Below, one piece after another: positions 38,001 through 53,000 of a stretch of 64,000 nucleotides of DNA (position 1 is its first letter; each line of letters begins with the position of its first letter). Under the pieces are notes generated by a model that saw nothing but the letters and a program-made list of their open reading frames with translations, searched no databases and had not been told where the DNA came from. The stretch spans positions 74,501 to 138,500 of the forward strand of contig JAUTXW010000203.1 of the NCBI GenBank assembly GCA_030620095.1. Reading direction: 5' to 3'. A program made the translations under genes and the position numbers. The stretch is from Kuschelorhynchus macadamiae. Lineage: Eukaryota; Arthropoda; Insecta; Coleoptera; Curculionidae.

Positions 38001-41000
38001 GATAGTACGTTTCAACAAATTCAGCAAGCTATCGATAAAAGGAAGCAAGAAATGATAGATCAGGTGAATCAAATGTGTAACGAGAAAAAAAGAGTTTTAG
38101 AGGAGCAACATGGATTGATCGAAAATGAGAAAAACAAGGTAAATTATATTGTTTGTTCAAAGTTGCTGCAATGTAGGAAGTAAAACGACGGTATTTTTGA
38201 AAATGACATATGACATGACATTTGATCGTCATGCCAGTCACTTTGGTCATTTTAGTCATAAGTCAAATATAACCTAAAAATATTTATTAAAAAATGTAAA
38301 TTTTTGATGAAAATTTTCACATTCCAAACAAACCTATTTTACATAACATACCACAGATCAGTTTTTCAAGTTATATGTTATTAAAATTAATTTCTAAAAA
38401 CTAAATTAGTATTTATAGGTTGTTTTTGATTAAAGTTCATCGTGATTTTAATTTTTTAATAAAAAAAACATTGAGATAAGTGACACCGCTTTGTTTACTT
38501 ATTAATTATATTATCATATATCATTACATATTTAATCAATGAGATCATTTATTTTAGTTAACACAATAATTGAAAACATTCTGTAACAAAATGTACGCTT
38601 TTGCAAATTTACATAGGACTTATAAATGTAAAATTTTACAATGTCAGGGTCACATGCCGATGTAGGCTTACAGAGGTATATGTTATTATGTAATCATAAC
38701 ATTAATTCATATTCATATCAAAATATGAAAAAGTTTAATACTTAATACAAAATATACCAGACTGGTTTAAACAAAAACAGATAAAAAACAACATTTTTTT
38801 AATACATTAGGGATGGTTTTCAGTGTCTTCGCAATATATAAGAAGATTAAAACGACCTCCAGACCATTTTGGTCGTATGACTGACTCACATCTTTACTAC
38901 AAGACGCTATGTAGTACATAGATGACTATATTTGACTGTGATTTAAGGATTTATGAATTTTTAGGTAGAACAGGAATGTCAAGGCCTGCAGTATCAGGTA
39001 GAAGTTCGGAACATAACGCAAAAAATCGAAATACTAACTGAAAAATTAGATACTGCTTTTAGTTTAGGTGAACCAAGGGAAAACGCCTTTCTTACTTGCG
39101 ATTTTATTCTTAATGATAGCTTAGACCAGGTTCAGCAACATTTAGGAATTTTAGGTAAGTAAAATGTAAACAATTGTATATTGTATAGGAGGTAGGTAAG
39201 TCACTCTTCAAACGTGCAAATCCTAGATGAGAAAGATGGTCGTTGTTTAAATTAGACTATTAAATAGAATGTTTAAAAAATCGTTAAAAATTAGAAATGT
39301 CCGAATGGAGAAGCGAAAAAAAACATTTGATAATTTTTATTGTATTAAGTTAAAACGCAAAAATTAACTAAAACACTTCTGAACATGGGTGTCGTTTAGG
39401 GAGGACAAGGGGCGCATTTTCCCCCCACTAAATTGAAAAAAAAATCTTTGTTAAAAATACCTAATAAAAATATATAAAATACAATTTTATAGGTAAAAAA
39501 AATGATCTCAATATAATCCAACAAATTCAAAATACCATTGACACCATTAAAGAAATAATAATTTTTTTTCGGGATAGCCCCATAAGAAGAAATCTTTAAA
39601 ATAAAATGCTAAACTATATAAGATACATTTTAACGAAAACGTCCGATTAAATAGACTATTTATATGCTTGGTAATTGACGCAGTTTTGAACCTTGCAAAA
39701 CAAGAGTTAGTCTTTCGTGGCCATGATGAGAGCAGCTAGTCAATAAATAGGGGGAATTTTAAAAAGCTTTTAGGTTTATTAATATCGAGAAGTTCCCAAG
39801 AACTAAAAGATCATCACGAAAAAATTAAATCTAGATCAATTTGAATATAAACATAAATTAATAGGGCAATGTTACGATGGTGCAAGTGTGATGTCTGGCC
39901 ATCTAAAAAGAAAAAGCGCCGCAGGCTGTATTTGTCCATTGTCTTGCCCATCGTCTTAAGCTTATGATGCAGCAAAGTTTAAAAATATTTCTAAATGTCG
40001 AATTTTTTTTGCAAGTTTTAGTGGTATTCCCTCATTTTTTCATCACTCAGCCAAACGAACGTATGCTCTTACATCTGCATCTACGAGGCGTATACCAACA
40101 ATTACAGAAACTCGTTGGTCTTCAAATTCGAAGTTAGTAAATGTGATTGTTCAAAACTGGAATAAATTAAAAGACGTCTTTGAATTTATTACAAACTGTG
40201 ACAAATCTGATGAAAAATCAATTCGGCTTGCGAAAGGATTTTTAGGTGAGATGAACGATTTTGAATTCACGTTTCTGGCATTAGTGTGTAATGACATTTT
40301 TTCAATCACGAAGATACTATTTGCGTTCTTCAAAGAAAATGTCTTGACATCTATTTTTGCATATCCAATATAAAACGCTGTGATGAGGCGCACTGTAAAA
40401 AAAGAAATGAACATTTTTTTAATACCATGTTCGATAATTCTATTACAGAAATAAATCATTACGAACGTGAGCTTGCTAAGCTTTCACCTGAAGAAATTAG
40501 GGTGAAGTATAGAACCCTTTTTTATGAAATATTGGACCCTATTTTAATGGAAATGACACTAAGCTTTCAAGATTGTGAAAAACTTACATTTTTATGTTTG
40601 GCAGATTTTTGCCTCAAACGTGTAAAAACTTATTTAAGAAATATAATATCTTAAGAAAGACTTACTTCTCTAGGCAATATTTCAATTCTTAAGGAATTTC
40701 TGGAGGAGATTAGGGCAATTCATCCATTGTATGAGGATGTTATAAATAAATTTGCTGCTATGAAGGATAGGAGAATTGATTTATTATACAAAATTTAGGT
40801 AAGTCGTAAAAAATATTCTACTCCTTCCACATATAAAAAAAATTCTGGAAAAAAAATTATTGCGATATTTTCTTAGTTCATTTGCACTTCACTTACTTTT
40901 TCACCCGCGAGCAGCCACTGTATCAAAATATAAATTTTTAAGGGTATTTTCAGAAAATGTTTTAGAAATAAGAGCAACTTTAGAAAACGTATTGACAGAT

Positions 41001-44000
41001 CATTAATTTAATTTAGAGACTAGAACAAAAGCTAATATTTTCCTTATATGTGTGTCCAACTCAGTTTTTCTCGCCTGTCTTTAAATCATATCTAGGTATT
41101 CTGCACTAATTAAGCCCGTTTTTCCGAAGATTCTAGTACTGGTTTTTCTCTCAGTCTACCTCATCCAAAAAACATAAAAAATAGTGATCTGTTAACAGCA
41201 GGTCATTAAGAGATATAGTTGAAAAATACGGTTTAGAAAATTTTGAGGCTGAGTATATAACGTGGGTGCCTATATGGAAATGTAAGGAGCTATTTGAATG
41301 TGACTTAGATTTCAGTGAATTATTATTCCACCAAATACTTGCTCTATCGAACGATCGTTTAGTGCTTTAAAATGGGTAAAAACATGGTTGCGGTTTGAAC
41401 CATATAGTTATAGACTTAGAAAATAGAAATTTAAAATTTCTCTTTTCTTAGGAAACTTACTTAAAAAAAACTTTATGTAATTTTGTAACCCTTTAAATTT
41501 TAGATTTAAATTTTATTGTAGTTGTGTTGTGCAAGCGTTATTGTTTTATTTTAGTTTTTTTGTAATGCGATGTTGTTTTTATTTTTTTTTAGTTTAAAAG
41601 TTGAAGTTTCTTATGTTCCTATTTTTTACTATTTTAGTTTAATCGTTTTGTTTTGCTGTCCGGTCGAAAATTATGTTCCTGTTACGTAATGTTTTAACTA
41701 TGTTTTTAAATAAAATATGTATATTACATTGGATATGTTATTGCCTCCCCCCCCCTGAAAAATATCGTAACGACGCCCATGCTTCTGAACAAATTTGAAC
41801 ATATGTGTAAATGTAAATACAAACAAAAGTTCTAAGTTTACAGATGTTTAAAAAAATACCGCAAAAATATTAGTGCATCTAAAGATTCCTCTCACAACTT
41901 GGAACGTATTTTTTTATACAAAAACCCTTCGGAAAAAAAACATTTTTCTGTTTCCACGCTTGTGGGCTGAATAGTTATTAAAAATTTGAAGTCTTTTTGA
42001 AGACTACTGCCGCGACTGCCACTATTTGCGAATAAATCAATTTCTTTGCTAATGGATGTCGGCCAATCGCCCTTTATTATTTTTCTCGTCTGCTTTTGTA
42101 TTAGTCGATGTTCCGTTTGTTGTAATGCCTTCTGCCTTTTACCGCTCACAGAATTTCTGCAAGGGGAATATCATCTTTGTCGCTGTTGATTAATTTTCGC
42201 TGTCTAGCCTGATTAAGTTTTTCTCCAAATTTGTGAGAAGTATTGTTTAATTCCGATATTTTTGAGATAAGTTTTTCTTCGAGATCCCGAGACGTTAAAA
42301 TCCTGGGGTTGAGATCCCTAGTTCGGACATTCCTAATTTTTAACATTTTATTTTAAACCAAAACAGAAAGCTTCGAAAAGAAACATTTTTGGTCTTAATC
42401 AGTTTAGTAGATGCATTGTTTATAAATATTCTCACAATTTTTAAACAAAATAAATAGCTTGAAGTATAGGTAAGAGCGAAGTAGGTCATAAGGCATTGGG
42501 GGCCAATAAAATGTAAGATTCTAATTTTTTTAATGAAAAATTACAAAATTACCCACATTTCGAATAAATATTTATAAAAAAATCATGGTTCTTGGGTTTG
42601 CATCGAGTCAAATTAGAATTACTTTCCACGTATCGCCTGCGATAGCACTTGGCTTTTCAGGGATCTTCACTGCACAAGATCAAAACACTGAATGAACTCC
42701 GATGAGCAGAGTTCATGTCTTTATACCCGATCTGTGCCCATCGATGCGTGACTCACTGTTATGATTATATAAATAAATGAACTCTGCTCATCGGAGCTTA
42801 TTCAGTGTTTTGCTCTTGGCAGTGAAGATCCCTGAAGATGTCGCGTGCAGTTACAGGCTACACGTCGGAAAATTATTGCAATTTGACACGGCCTAGACCC
42901 AAGAAACATGATTTCTTAATTGACTCCAGCCGTGAAAACTTTTGTACTAAATATTTATATTTTACAATTCGCATTAATATAAATAACAGAGCACGTTTTT
43001 ATTTCGACTGCAAGATTTTATATTTTGTAATGAATGAATTGTAATAAATATTACAACTTAGTTAAAGGTTCATTCTAAAAAAGTGCAGAAATATATATTT
43101 GTCTGTTTAAAGGAAAAGTAAGAACTTCGACCACCTTTCCTAGTCTGTGCACTGCCCAAATCGAAGAACAGATAATTGCTGGTATAGAAAGCTGCATTAC
43201 ACTTACCACTGTCGATTATCATGGTAATGCGAGAAAGAATGGTGGCGATCCAGTTCAGGCCGAAATTCTTCCGGTAAGTATATTAAACTAAAATAGAATG
43301 ACATAATTGTGTTATTTTGAAATTTTATCCAAGTCGATAAGTTTAAAAAGGGATTCTATGAGGGTTCCAACTCTTGTTGGGATACTTGGATTTGTTAAGA
43401 GACTTAACAAGACCCCTTTGTTAAGCTTAAGTCTTGACCATGATTTTTTTCAAATATTGTCAAGGTTGAGTCTAACATCAATTTTAAATCGAGTACATTT
43501 TTTTAAAATTTGAGTGTCCTAACTCTTTACAAAATTATTTTAACTTATATGCTTCGCATTTATTAAAATCTAATAAAAACCGTATTTATTTAATTTAAAC
43601 AATACATTCGTGCACTCATAAACACCCTATAAAAGTTTATATTTCTCTCTAAGTACTTTTTACACACATCAATAGCCTGAATAAGTATTTATAAATAAAT
43701 AATCACTTGAAATGACATCATAAAAATTAATGGTTGTGAATTGTTGGACAGGTTTTATTCCTAGCAGATTTGGGACGAGGTAAGCTGCTGATACACCCCT
43801 TTAAATTTTTCTTGAAAATAGGAGAACATTTTTGTTTGATATGAATATTGTAAAATTATATTGGAATTTGTATATAAAATGCATTTCAGTGGCGTGGTTT
43901 AATATATCTGCAAGATCCATATTTATTCTAAACTTTAGCACTCTTTAAATTAGTATAATGACACCGGCGTGAATATCTAGAATGTAATGTCTTAGTTCAT

Positions 44001-47000
44001 CCATAAAAAATTGTTCCAAATTTTGTCTAAAAGAGACATCCTGTAAAAGTAGTAAATTAAATTAAACAGTTACCTTGGTGTAAATAATTTCTTACTTACT
44101 TTACTAATTTTTATCATGGAATTTCAAATTCTTAAACAATAATCAGAATTGTTTTTAAACTGTACACACTGATGAATTCCACTGGATGCTGGATGTAGAT
44201 TGTTCCTAATTGTGTGATTTTCTTATGTTCGATTTTTTATTATTTCAAATCTTTGAACTCATTATTTACTTTAATTGTTAATTTCCCAATTTATTTCTGT
44301 AAGAAAAATATTTATTATTTTTGAAATTCAGTTTTAATAAAATCGAATTTTTTTTCTGGATTTCAAATATTACATTCCTAGATCATCTAGGAAACTAAAA
44401 CGTATAATAATAATAATATCTTTTTTATAATTCATAAAACAAATAAACAACAAACATGTAAAAAAGGTTCAGATGAATTACAAAAGGCAAAGTCGAAGCC
44501 AAGTTTCTTCACTTAACCTAAAATACCTAATTTATGTAAAGATTATATAAGTATTAAATAGTTTATATTATATAGTTATTAAATAGTTTTATAGATGCAA
44601 AAAATCACAATAACTTGAATGAAAATAATTAAAATTTAAACAGAAAATCTGAAAAAATAGAAGTAAAACAATCCGAAAATATAAAACGAGAAAAAAATAA
44701 AGACAGAAAACTCAAGGTGGCACCCATTGAGGGTGGAGATTATTCCTTATTTTGCAATATTTGCACTCATATTTAATGCTAAAGGATCAGTCATAAAGTG
44801 TAGTTCGATGAAAGGGAGGAGTGATGTTATATTGATGCCTCAAAACGAAGTTGTGAATCTGAAATCTGTGAGTATCTGAATTTTTAGCCCATTAATTTTA
44901 AAGTTAATCCACAATTAAGTGATCTGCTTTTATTTCATTTAAGACTGAAAATGTAATGGCAAGGCATATATAAAAAAGGACTCCTCCACACCGGCCATGC
45001 TTAGGAACCTGCGGAACCATCCTATAACCATCGGTGTGTACCACGTTAGACGTTAGCCACGTCTCTGAAACTGCTAAAATATATAGAAATTATAGAATTA
45101 CAGATCCAACATTATTTCACCTTTAATATCTGATGTATCTTTTCCGTTAATATATTTTTTAAATTAGTATTTGACTTGTTTTGTTAATTATCTGGAGATC
45201 TGTAGGTTACTGCTGAACAAGGTCTCGGAGCTACATTTCCACTTAGAATTCAAGACTGTGATGATGGTACTTACAAGATATTCTTCCGAGCCAGGAAATC
45301 TGGAAGGTAAAGGTTTTATATTAAATATGTCCTATTAAATATATTATATATTGTTTGTAAATACTGTATCGAAAAAACAAGTTGAAAATAGACTGAAAGT
45401 AATAGTTTTGTTCCTGTTTCACCACTTCTAAAAAACCTTAAATGATGAATGAGAAAGCGTTTCCAGTTCAACGCCTTTAAAAAAATATTTTGGCTATCTC
45501 AGAAATTATTCTCCAATATTCTCACCCTTAAAATGAATAGACAAATCCTCTTTTACTTTAGCTGTCATCACACCCCTAGTATAATCATTGAGGTTATTCG
45601 CCACGCCAAATGGCAAGAAACTATATTTCATTTCGCGGAAAGTACTTTCTCGTGCTCTTGTATATCCATTTTGTATAACATAAAGTTCGATTCAACTTTA
45701 AATAATGTATGTACATATATCTTGGCAGAAGGTTCTCCTTTAGCCCTAGCATTTTTTACTGTGTGTTAAGGAGAATCTCCATCTAGTTAGTCGTTGAAAT
45801 TTGACAAGGAAAATTCCTTTATTTGATCATCGTCGGATTATGGATTATGATTTGGAACGCTCGAAATTTTAGAGCCATTAAGAGCAAATTGAATTTAGAA
45901 TCGGTTTTACTATTTCACACAAATCACATGATGTCTGCAGTGCGACAGGTCGAAGTGGGTCAATGACAGAAACCGAATTACTCTAGAGATCAAGTCAAAT
46001 CTTTAGCCAAATACGAAATATGGGGTTTGACCTTGCAAAAATAAACAAATTAAATTTGTTTAAAATAATGATCCTTAATCTTTTAGATTTTGTTGATTTT
46101 GATGGGTTGGTAGGATCTAAGTTTAATAAAACATCTTTTTTAATAAGCTAACGTTTCGAACAATATAAATTCGTCCTCAGGATTCTAAATCCAAGGGAAG
46201 TTCTTTTTAATTTGGATTTTTTTTTAGAATAAATATTTTTAAGTATAACACAAAAATATAATAAGTATAAAAACAGAGTAAATAATGTTATGAGTTTTCG
46301 TCTTTCAGTGTCGGTTTAGATAATTATAAGTAAAAGGTTTATAACAAAAGACACAAATCTATACATTTAAAAAAGTTTTCTGTGTGAATAGCCCTTGTGA
46401 AGTAGGGGTCAATATAGATACCTAAATATTTTATGCTCTGTAGATTTTCGTAGTTATATTCCCTATAAAACGAAATCATTTTTTGTATTTTAGTCTCATT
46501 TCAATAGAGTTAATTTACCAGAAACCAATTTTCTATATCATTTTTGGCGTTTAAGTTAAATTGCAATTTAATTGATTTATGTCGGTATCTTTAGAGCTAG
46601 CTGCAGCCATTTATAAAAATTGCTCAAGGAGGACACCTAATGGATTTATCTTCTTACTACAATGTTTTGTGCCTACTACTACTGAATGAGACTAGTACTT
46701 TTTAAATTAAAATTTTAATATTTTAATTTTTCTGTTAGGAACCTGTAGACGAGGTCATAGTAGATGAGACCACAATAACAAAGTAGTCGTTTATATCTTA
46801 AACTGTTTTGTTTTTTTAATTTTTATTCATTAGATTACATCTATTTATGACATTCCAACAAGATTTTTCAATTTTATTGGAATTTTGAATAATAAAAATT
46901 AAAATTTAGTTTCGCATTTTTTAAAGCTTCACTGTATACTTTTCTAAAATTGTTTATATTGCTAAATTCTGGGGTTTTGTGGTTGTAATAATATACACAT

Positions 47001-50000
47001 AAAAAGTGTAAATGTTCCCACATCTGATATAGCCAGCTAGTGAACCACGAATTTATGTTTTAATTTTTTTGGACCTTTTTTGCTTTATTTGGGGGTATAA
47101 TGTCTAATTTATTTGAAATAGACTCAAAATAAAATATAGTATGATAAACGTATCAGAACCTGGTGTTTTTATAATCAGCAAGATGCTTATTTATTGAAAT
47201 AATATTTTACAGTTTCATTTGAAGTAAAAAAGTAGATGCTCATTTTTTTACTTCCAGTTTTCATTCGTTTATTTTTTTTAGCAAATCGAGAAGGTTTAGA
47301 GAAAACCATAAAACTTTTGTATACAATATTTTTTGATATATCTAAAAGTTAAGCTTGTAGAACCTTTAAAATATAACCACACACCCTTGTACTTTTACTT
47401 GTGACATTTTTTCCTCATTCAAATTAAAACGGCTTTAAGCATTACTGAGATATAATCTTAATATAAATATTGAGGATAATTTTTTGTAAACGTGTTAGTA
47501 ACCAAGGGGTATTTTTTAAATATGAGTTTCACATACCTCAAAAATTGAGAGTAGTCTTAGATTTAAAGAAAAAATATCGAATTTCTCTTCTTAACAGAAT
47601 TCTTCAGTTAAGACTAGAGGTAGACGGTATAGAATTGATTTTCGATAACCGTTTGTGAAAAATCGATTAGTCGATTTGTCGATTAATGAGTATTATTATA
47701 TACCGATTCAAATGGCAACAAAGTCAACTATGACATTAATTATATATTGAAAAGTCAATAATTAATTAATGCCTTAGTTGATTTTGTTGCCATTTGATAA
47801 AACTCTGGATTTTACAAAAAAATATTTTATTAATCAAATGAAATATTCAATAAATCGATTTTTTAGTGTAATTAACCGAATTATTAATTAAACGATTAAT
47901 AGAGAAAAACCAATTATTTGGGATAATCGGTTATTGATTTGGATAATCGCCCACTCCTAATTAAAGAGTACATTGATTACCTTACTTTAGGTTAATATTT
48001 TCTTTTTTCTTTTCCTAAAAAAGTCAAAAACTCCTTTATTTACGATTTGTGTGGGAAATTTTGGAACTTGCCTTAGCACATATTTTAATGAGATTTTGTC
48101 ATTCAGATAAAGTTATTGCCTATTTTTATGTACCTGTTGGAACAAACCCTGCCAGAACGTTACAAAATATGCAACAAAATCCTAAACATATGAGTATTAA
48201 TGTATTATATTTTTAGATATGGAATCAAAATATCTGTGATCGATCGACCTATTAAAGACAATCCACTTTATTTTGATATTACAGAACATAACAACCCCGT
48301 GGCTATGTATGGAAGTAGAGGAAGCGGGAAAGTAAGTGCTTATATATTACCGACTAGGTTGTGGAAGCTGCTTTGGCACATTAAATATAACTCATTTGGG
48401 TACATAAATTTAACTCTAATATATATGTCCTGGTTTGCTTTTTCGGTAACGTTACTTTTATTTTATAAGTAATTTAAAATTCTTTGTCTTTTGTCGTTTT
48501 TTATACAAATTCATTAAATTCCGGTAATAATTTTTCTTCCCAGATGATTCTTGGTTCGCAATTCCACTAATCATTTTATTTTTCTAGATAAAAATTAATG
48601 TATTATTATATTATTTCCCAACATTAACTTCATTCTGAACTCGTAAATTAAAATTTTATCAATAGAATACTTATATTTTAGGACGAATTTAATCAGCCAG
48701 TTGCCGTAGCAATAGATGAGAGAGATCAGACTGTTTACGTATTAGACACGGGAAATTCTAGGATAAAAGTGCTTAATGAACAATTTGAATGTACTAAACA
48801 CGTAACAAATGATGGACTGTTGGGTAGAAGTTGTACAGGTAGGTTAATCAATTAAAGTTGTTAATAATTAAAAGACAACACTTTTTGACATTAACGAGAA
48901 TTTTTTCTGAGGGATTATTGTAGATTCTTACATTAAATAAGACTATTACATAAATTATATCACAAAATCAATTGCCAGTTTTATATAGAATCAAATTTTG
49001 TTCAACGATTTTAAATTTTAAGGAAATTAAAATCTTTTATCACGGTCTCCTACAAAGTAGGCTTTAATATGGCATTTTCGGTTGAAGAGGTGTTTGGACT
49101 CCCATCTTAAAAAACCTGAACTACTACAAAAAAAAAATCATTAAGATTATGCCTAAAAAAGAACGTGCCTACCTATCAGACCTTGTTTTTAAGGGATCAG
49201 GCAACTTTATTTCTATAACCTTAATACTTTTATACTTATATTTACTTAATTAAAATAAAAAATCATGATAAACGAAGAAGCTTACCATATAGAGAAAATG
49301 ACCAAAAGCTTTAACATAAGTAACACAGGAAACCTTTGGACAAAGAAATGATATATCTTGTCTATAATTTTACCAGACGAAAATGATAAATAGCTAATAA
49401 ATTAGTAAAATCATCTATACTATGCTAACAAAAATTGGAGTGATGATAACGAATCTCAAGTATTTTTTTAAGCTTTTCGTTCGCAGGTTGTTCATCCTCA
49501 AGAGACCCAATTTTGATTTCTTGATCTTCCTCTTCGCTTATTAAAATCTTTGAAACATTTAATAGGGTCAGACGAGACATATTTATAAATTTAAGTTATT
49601 TTGTATTAATTTTCTATCAAAAAAACTATTTTTACATTTAATTTTTAGTTTCAAAATTTTCTAATACAATAATACTTTCAGTGGATAACTGGCTGACTAA
49701 CTAGTCATAAAATAAAAAATACAAATACAATAATAACGTAATAAATTTTAAAATATTTATTTATTTAATATATTCACTGTATCACAGGATTATGTCTTAA
49801 GTACAAAACAGGTACCAATTTTATTATAAATACATGAATGTATGAAAATGATTTTAAATCAGCATTAAATATTTTAACAATAAGAACACCACAATAAATA
49901 TAAAAACAAGAAAAAGAAACCAGTGGTTTAAACATCATTTGGGGGTAATAATACAGAAATGCGGTAAAAAAATTAAAATACTTTAAAAATGGGCAAAAAA

Positions 50001-53000
50001 AATCTAAGTTCTGGACGTATTTTAATAGAATAGGAATTAACATTTTTCAATGTGTGTTGTACGCAAATAGACAAGGCAAATTTGCTGAATATTGAACTAT
50101 ATGATCTTTCTGTCCCGTCTTCCTGTAAATATCTTTGTCTGACATTCATTTATCCTTTAATTCTTTCACTTGTCGTCGCTTGTACTTGCAAAAATCCTTG
50201 TTTCCCTGACTAGTTCTAATGAGTACAATATATTTCAATTTGCAAAAGTATTACAGCATAAGAATATTAAAAAATAAAAAAAATAAAACATTAGGTAAAG
50301 AACACCACACAGATCTAAAACATCGACAAAAGTGGGAGGTATGTCAAAAGCAAGCCGTTTCGATGGACATACAGAGTTTTAGCCAACGGCGAGAGATCAT
50401 TGCACCGTTTCCATAGTCCTTTTCATAGACTCGGATTCGTGTGCCAAACTTTAGATCGTTGTTCTTAAATCTAATTTAAAAATTGCTGGCAATGTCCGTA
50501 AAGTTTCCGGAAATTTGAAATTTCTATTTTAAAGCTTTCAGAAAAATTGGCTTTAAACATCAAATTGTAATTCTTTTTCGAGATATTTGTCAGATTTTCA
50601 ATAACGTTTGCTATTTTTTCGGAAATGTCAACAGTTTTCTGGGAAATCTCAGTCAAATTTCCCCTGATTTACTTTTCCAGAAAAGGCACATCTCTACTAG
50701 CCAGAGGGAATGCAGACCCAGAACCAGTCCTCACCTAATATCCGAAAAAATAATTCTACTGATCATGAAATAAAAATATTATAGAGAAATGCTTTTTTAT
50801 AACCTATGGGATAGAGTAAATGTACATGTAAATATTATTTTTTAGTGCAGTTCCACTGGTTAATGTTTTGTTGTAGGAATAGCAATCTCAAATAACGGAC
50901 TAGTAGTAGTAAATTGGCGAACGAAATACGTAACTGAAATAACTACGGATGGTGTGACAATAAAGACGTTTACCAACAACGCATTCCAAGAGCCCATTGA
51001 TGTAGCTGTCGACAAGAGTTACGGACATATTTTGGTGGCTGACAACGGTATGAGCTCCTGTGTCTTTGTTTTCGATGAGGAGGGAAAAATACTCTTTCAG
51101 GTAAGTTCGATGTTAGTTTTGACGCAACACCGAAAATCTGTGTTATTCAGCAACAGTGTTCATTGTTTAAATATGACGCGTTTTTGTCAGTGGCACAAAA
51201 GCTTGCGTGCTTTTTATGCGTTTTATCGCTCGATTCCAGACGTTGCGGCCCTAGATCCGTTCGTAGCACTTTACCTCTGTAAATACAGAACTAATATGTG
51301 TTAAACTTTCATATTTGTCAATCAACTAAAGAGATTTATATCTGTATTCCTCGGTGCGAATTTTTTAGTATAAATTATAAAAAATATAGTGTTTGGCCGA
51401 AACGGTTTTGGTTTTTGTGATATATCCTGCTGAGTAGACAAAATATCTTAAATGAAAAAATCGTTACTAATGAAGTTGGAAGGTCACTCTTAACTAACTA
51501 ACTTCAACCCGAATATAAAACATAAAAGTAAAATGCAGAAAGGCTGCCAATATATAGAGGGATTACTTCAAGGGTAAAGGGCGATCTACAAAATTAAATA
51601 TTTAACCAATTTTCGTGGTTATCTATAAAACTGGTTAGTTAATTTAAATATTCTTACACACCACATTTAATGTGGAAGCTTATGAACCACCTTGAATACT
51701 TTTAAGCCATTTTATTAATAACTTCGATATTTTTTAAGTTAGTGGACGAAGTCGAATACACCTACAATTTCACAAAAATTGTAATATGATGATAGTTGGA
51801 CAAGATATTCACAAAAACCTCAAAAACGGTTCCGTGTAGTTAACTGACAAAATGAAATATTTAACCAATTTTCGTGCTTATCTATAAAACTAGTTAGTTA
51901 ATTTAAATATACTTGTTTAACGAATCACTCTGCATTTAAGGTGGAAGTTTATGATTCACCTTGAATAATTTTAAGACACTTTATTAATCAGTTTGATATT
52001 TTGCTAATTTAGTAGACAAAAGTCGAATACCCCCACAATTTCACAAAAATTGTAATATGATGATAGCTAGACAAGATATTCACAAAATCTCAAAAATGTT
52101 TAATGCCAATTGCTCAGTCTTCAGAATAGACGTTGCCCGGAGCAATGTTCGGAGACAAAAAATCATGCATTCAGAATTTGTATTTTAACAAACATTTCAA
52201 TTTTTTACATAAATGTAGTCGTTTGAGTTCAATTGACGCTCAGTTAATATTACAATTTAGTTTGAAATATTGTATAGCCCAAACCTAACAAAAAGAAAAC
52301 ATTAAAACATGATTATTCTGCAACTACAACATTTTAATTTAACAAAGGTGTTACTAGATTTCACTGAAAATGAAAAAAGAATCTATATTAAAAAATAGTA
52401 ACTGGCAATGATTATGAAAAATGAAATGTTGGACTACGTTATAGGTTACACCTAGAAAAAGTGCCACTAGATCAAACAGTAACTACTTTGAAAATGAAAA
52501 AACCTCGTTTTTTTCTCTCGCAAATTTGCACTAGAATGTGCAAATTTGCCCTCATTTAACCTTTTCTGTATCTTTTGCTGTTTATGAGAACCCAATGGTG
52601 ACCAGCAATTTTATTTCACCCTCTATTTCTGGCTTGTATTATTTATTTTTTAGGTTGGCAAACGAGGAACATTCTCCCTGATTTCCTCAGTGTCTGTGGG
52701 ACCTACAGGTGAAATATTCGTAGCAGATACCAGAGTACAGATGTTTTCTGCAAAGGGGGATCTTCTGGAAGTTATTTATGATGAAGGAAGAGGTAAGGTT
52801 TTATCTAATATCGTTTTAAAAATCTTTTATTGGATATTCAGAATATTTTTGTTCGATATAGTAAAAGGTGAAGTTAATAAGAAGATCAAAACTAAGAGGC
52901 TAATATATAGCAAGTTACTAGTGCCACAAATGACATTTCATTTCAAAATGGCAGCGCTTTTAAAGGAATTTTCGATACCTTTTTTTATTCCTGGACAGAC

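Larger units (their letters stand above)
39376..41789 (+). mobile_element. hAT transposon, 2398 bp (39384-41781), with TIRs and 8-bp TSD
   Basis: The element begins CATGGGTGTCGTT and ends AACGACGCCCATG, inverted ends with one mismatch. It is flanked by perfect 8-bp direct repeats CTTCTGAA at 39376-39383 and 41782-41789. It lies in intron 5 in the sense direction and carries decayed transposase pieces of the DUF4371/ZMYM1-like hAT type. The perfect target duplication argues for a fairly recent insertion, while the coding part is broken, so it was probably moved by a relative's transposase. Confidence 0.85.

Noticed and set aside
46300..47000. Possible LINE RT tail on the - strand (KIFRYLYIDP-like, LIYYDLVYR-like)
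   Set aside because: The blocks appear in the wrong order for a Jockey-type RT and are full of stops.
49774..50043. 89-codon Tyr/Phe-rich - strand frame
   Set aside because: Low complexity, AT-driven composition, no motif and no splice context.
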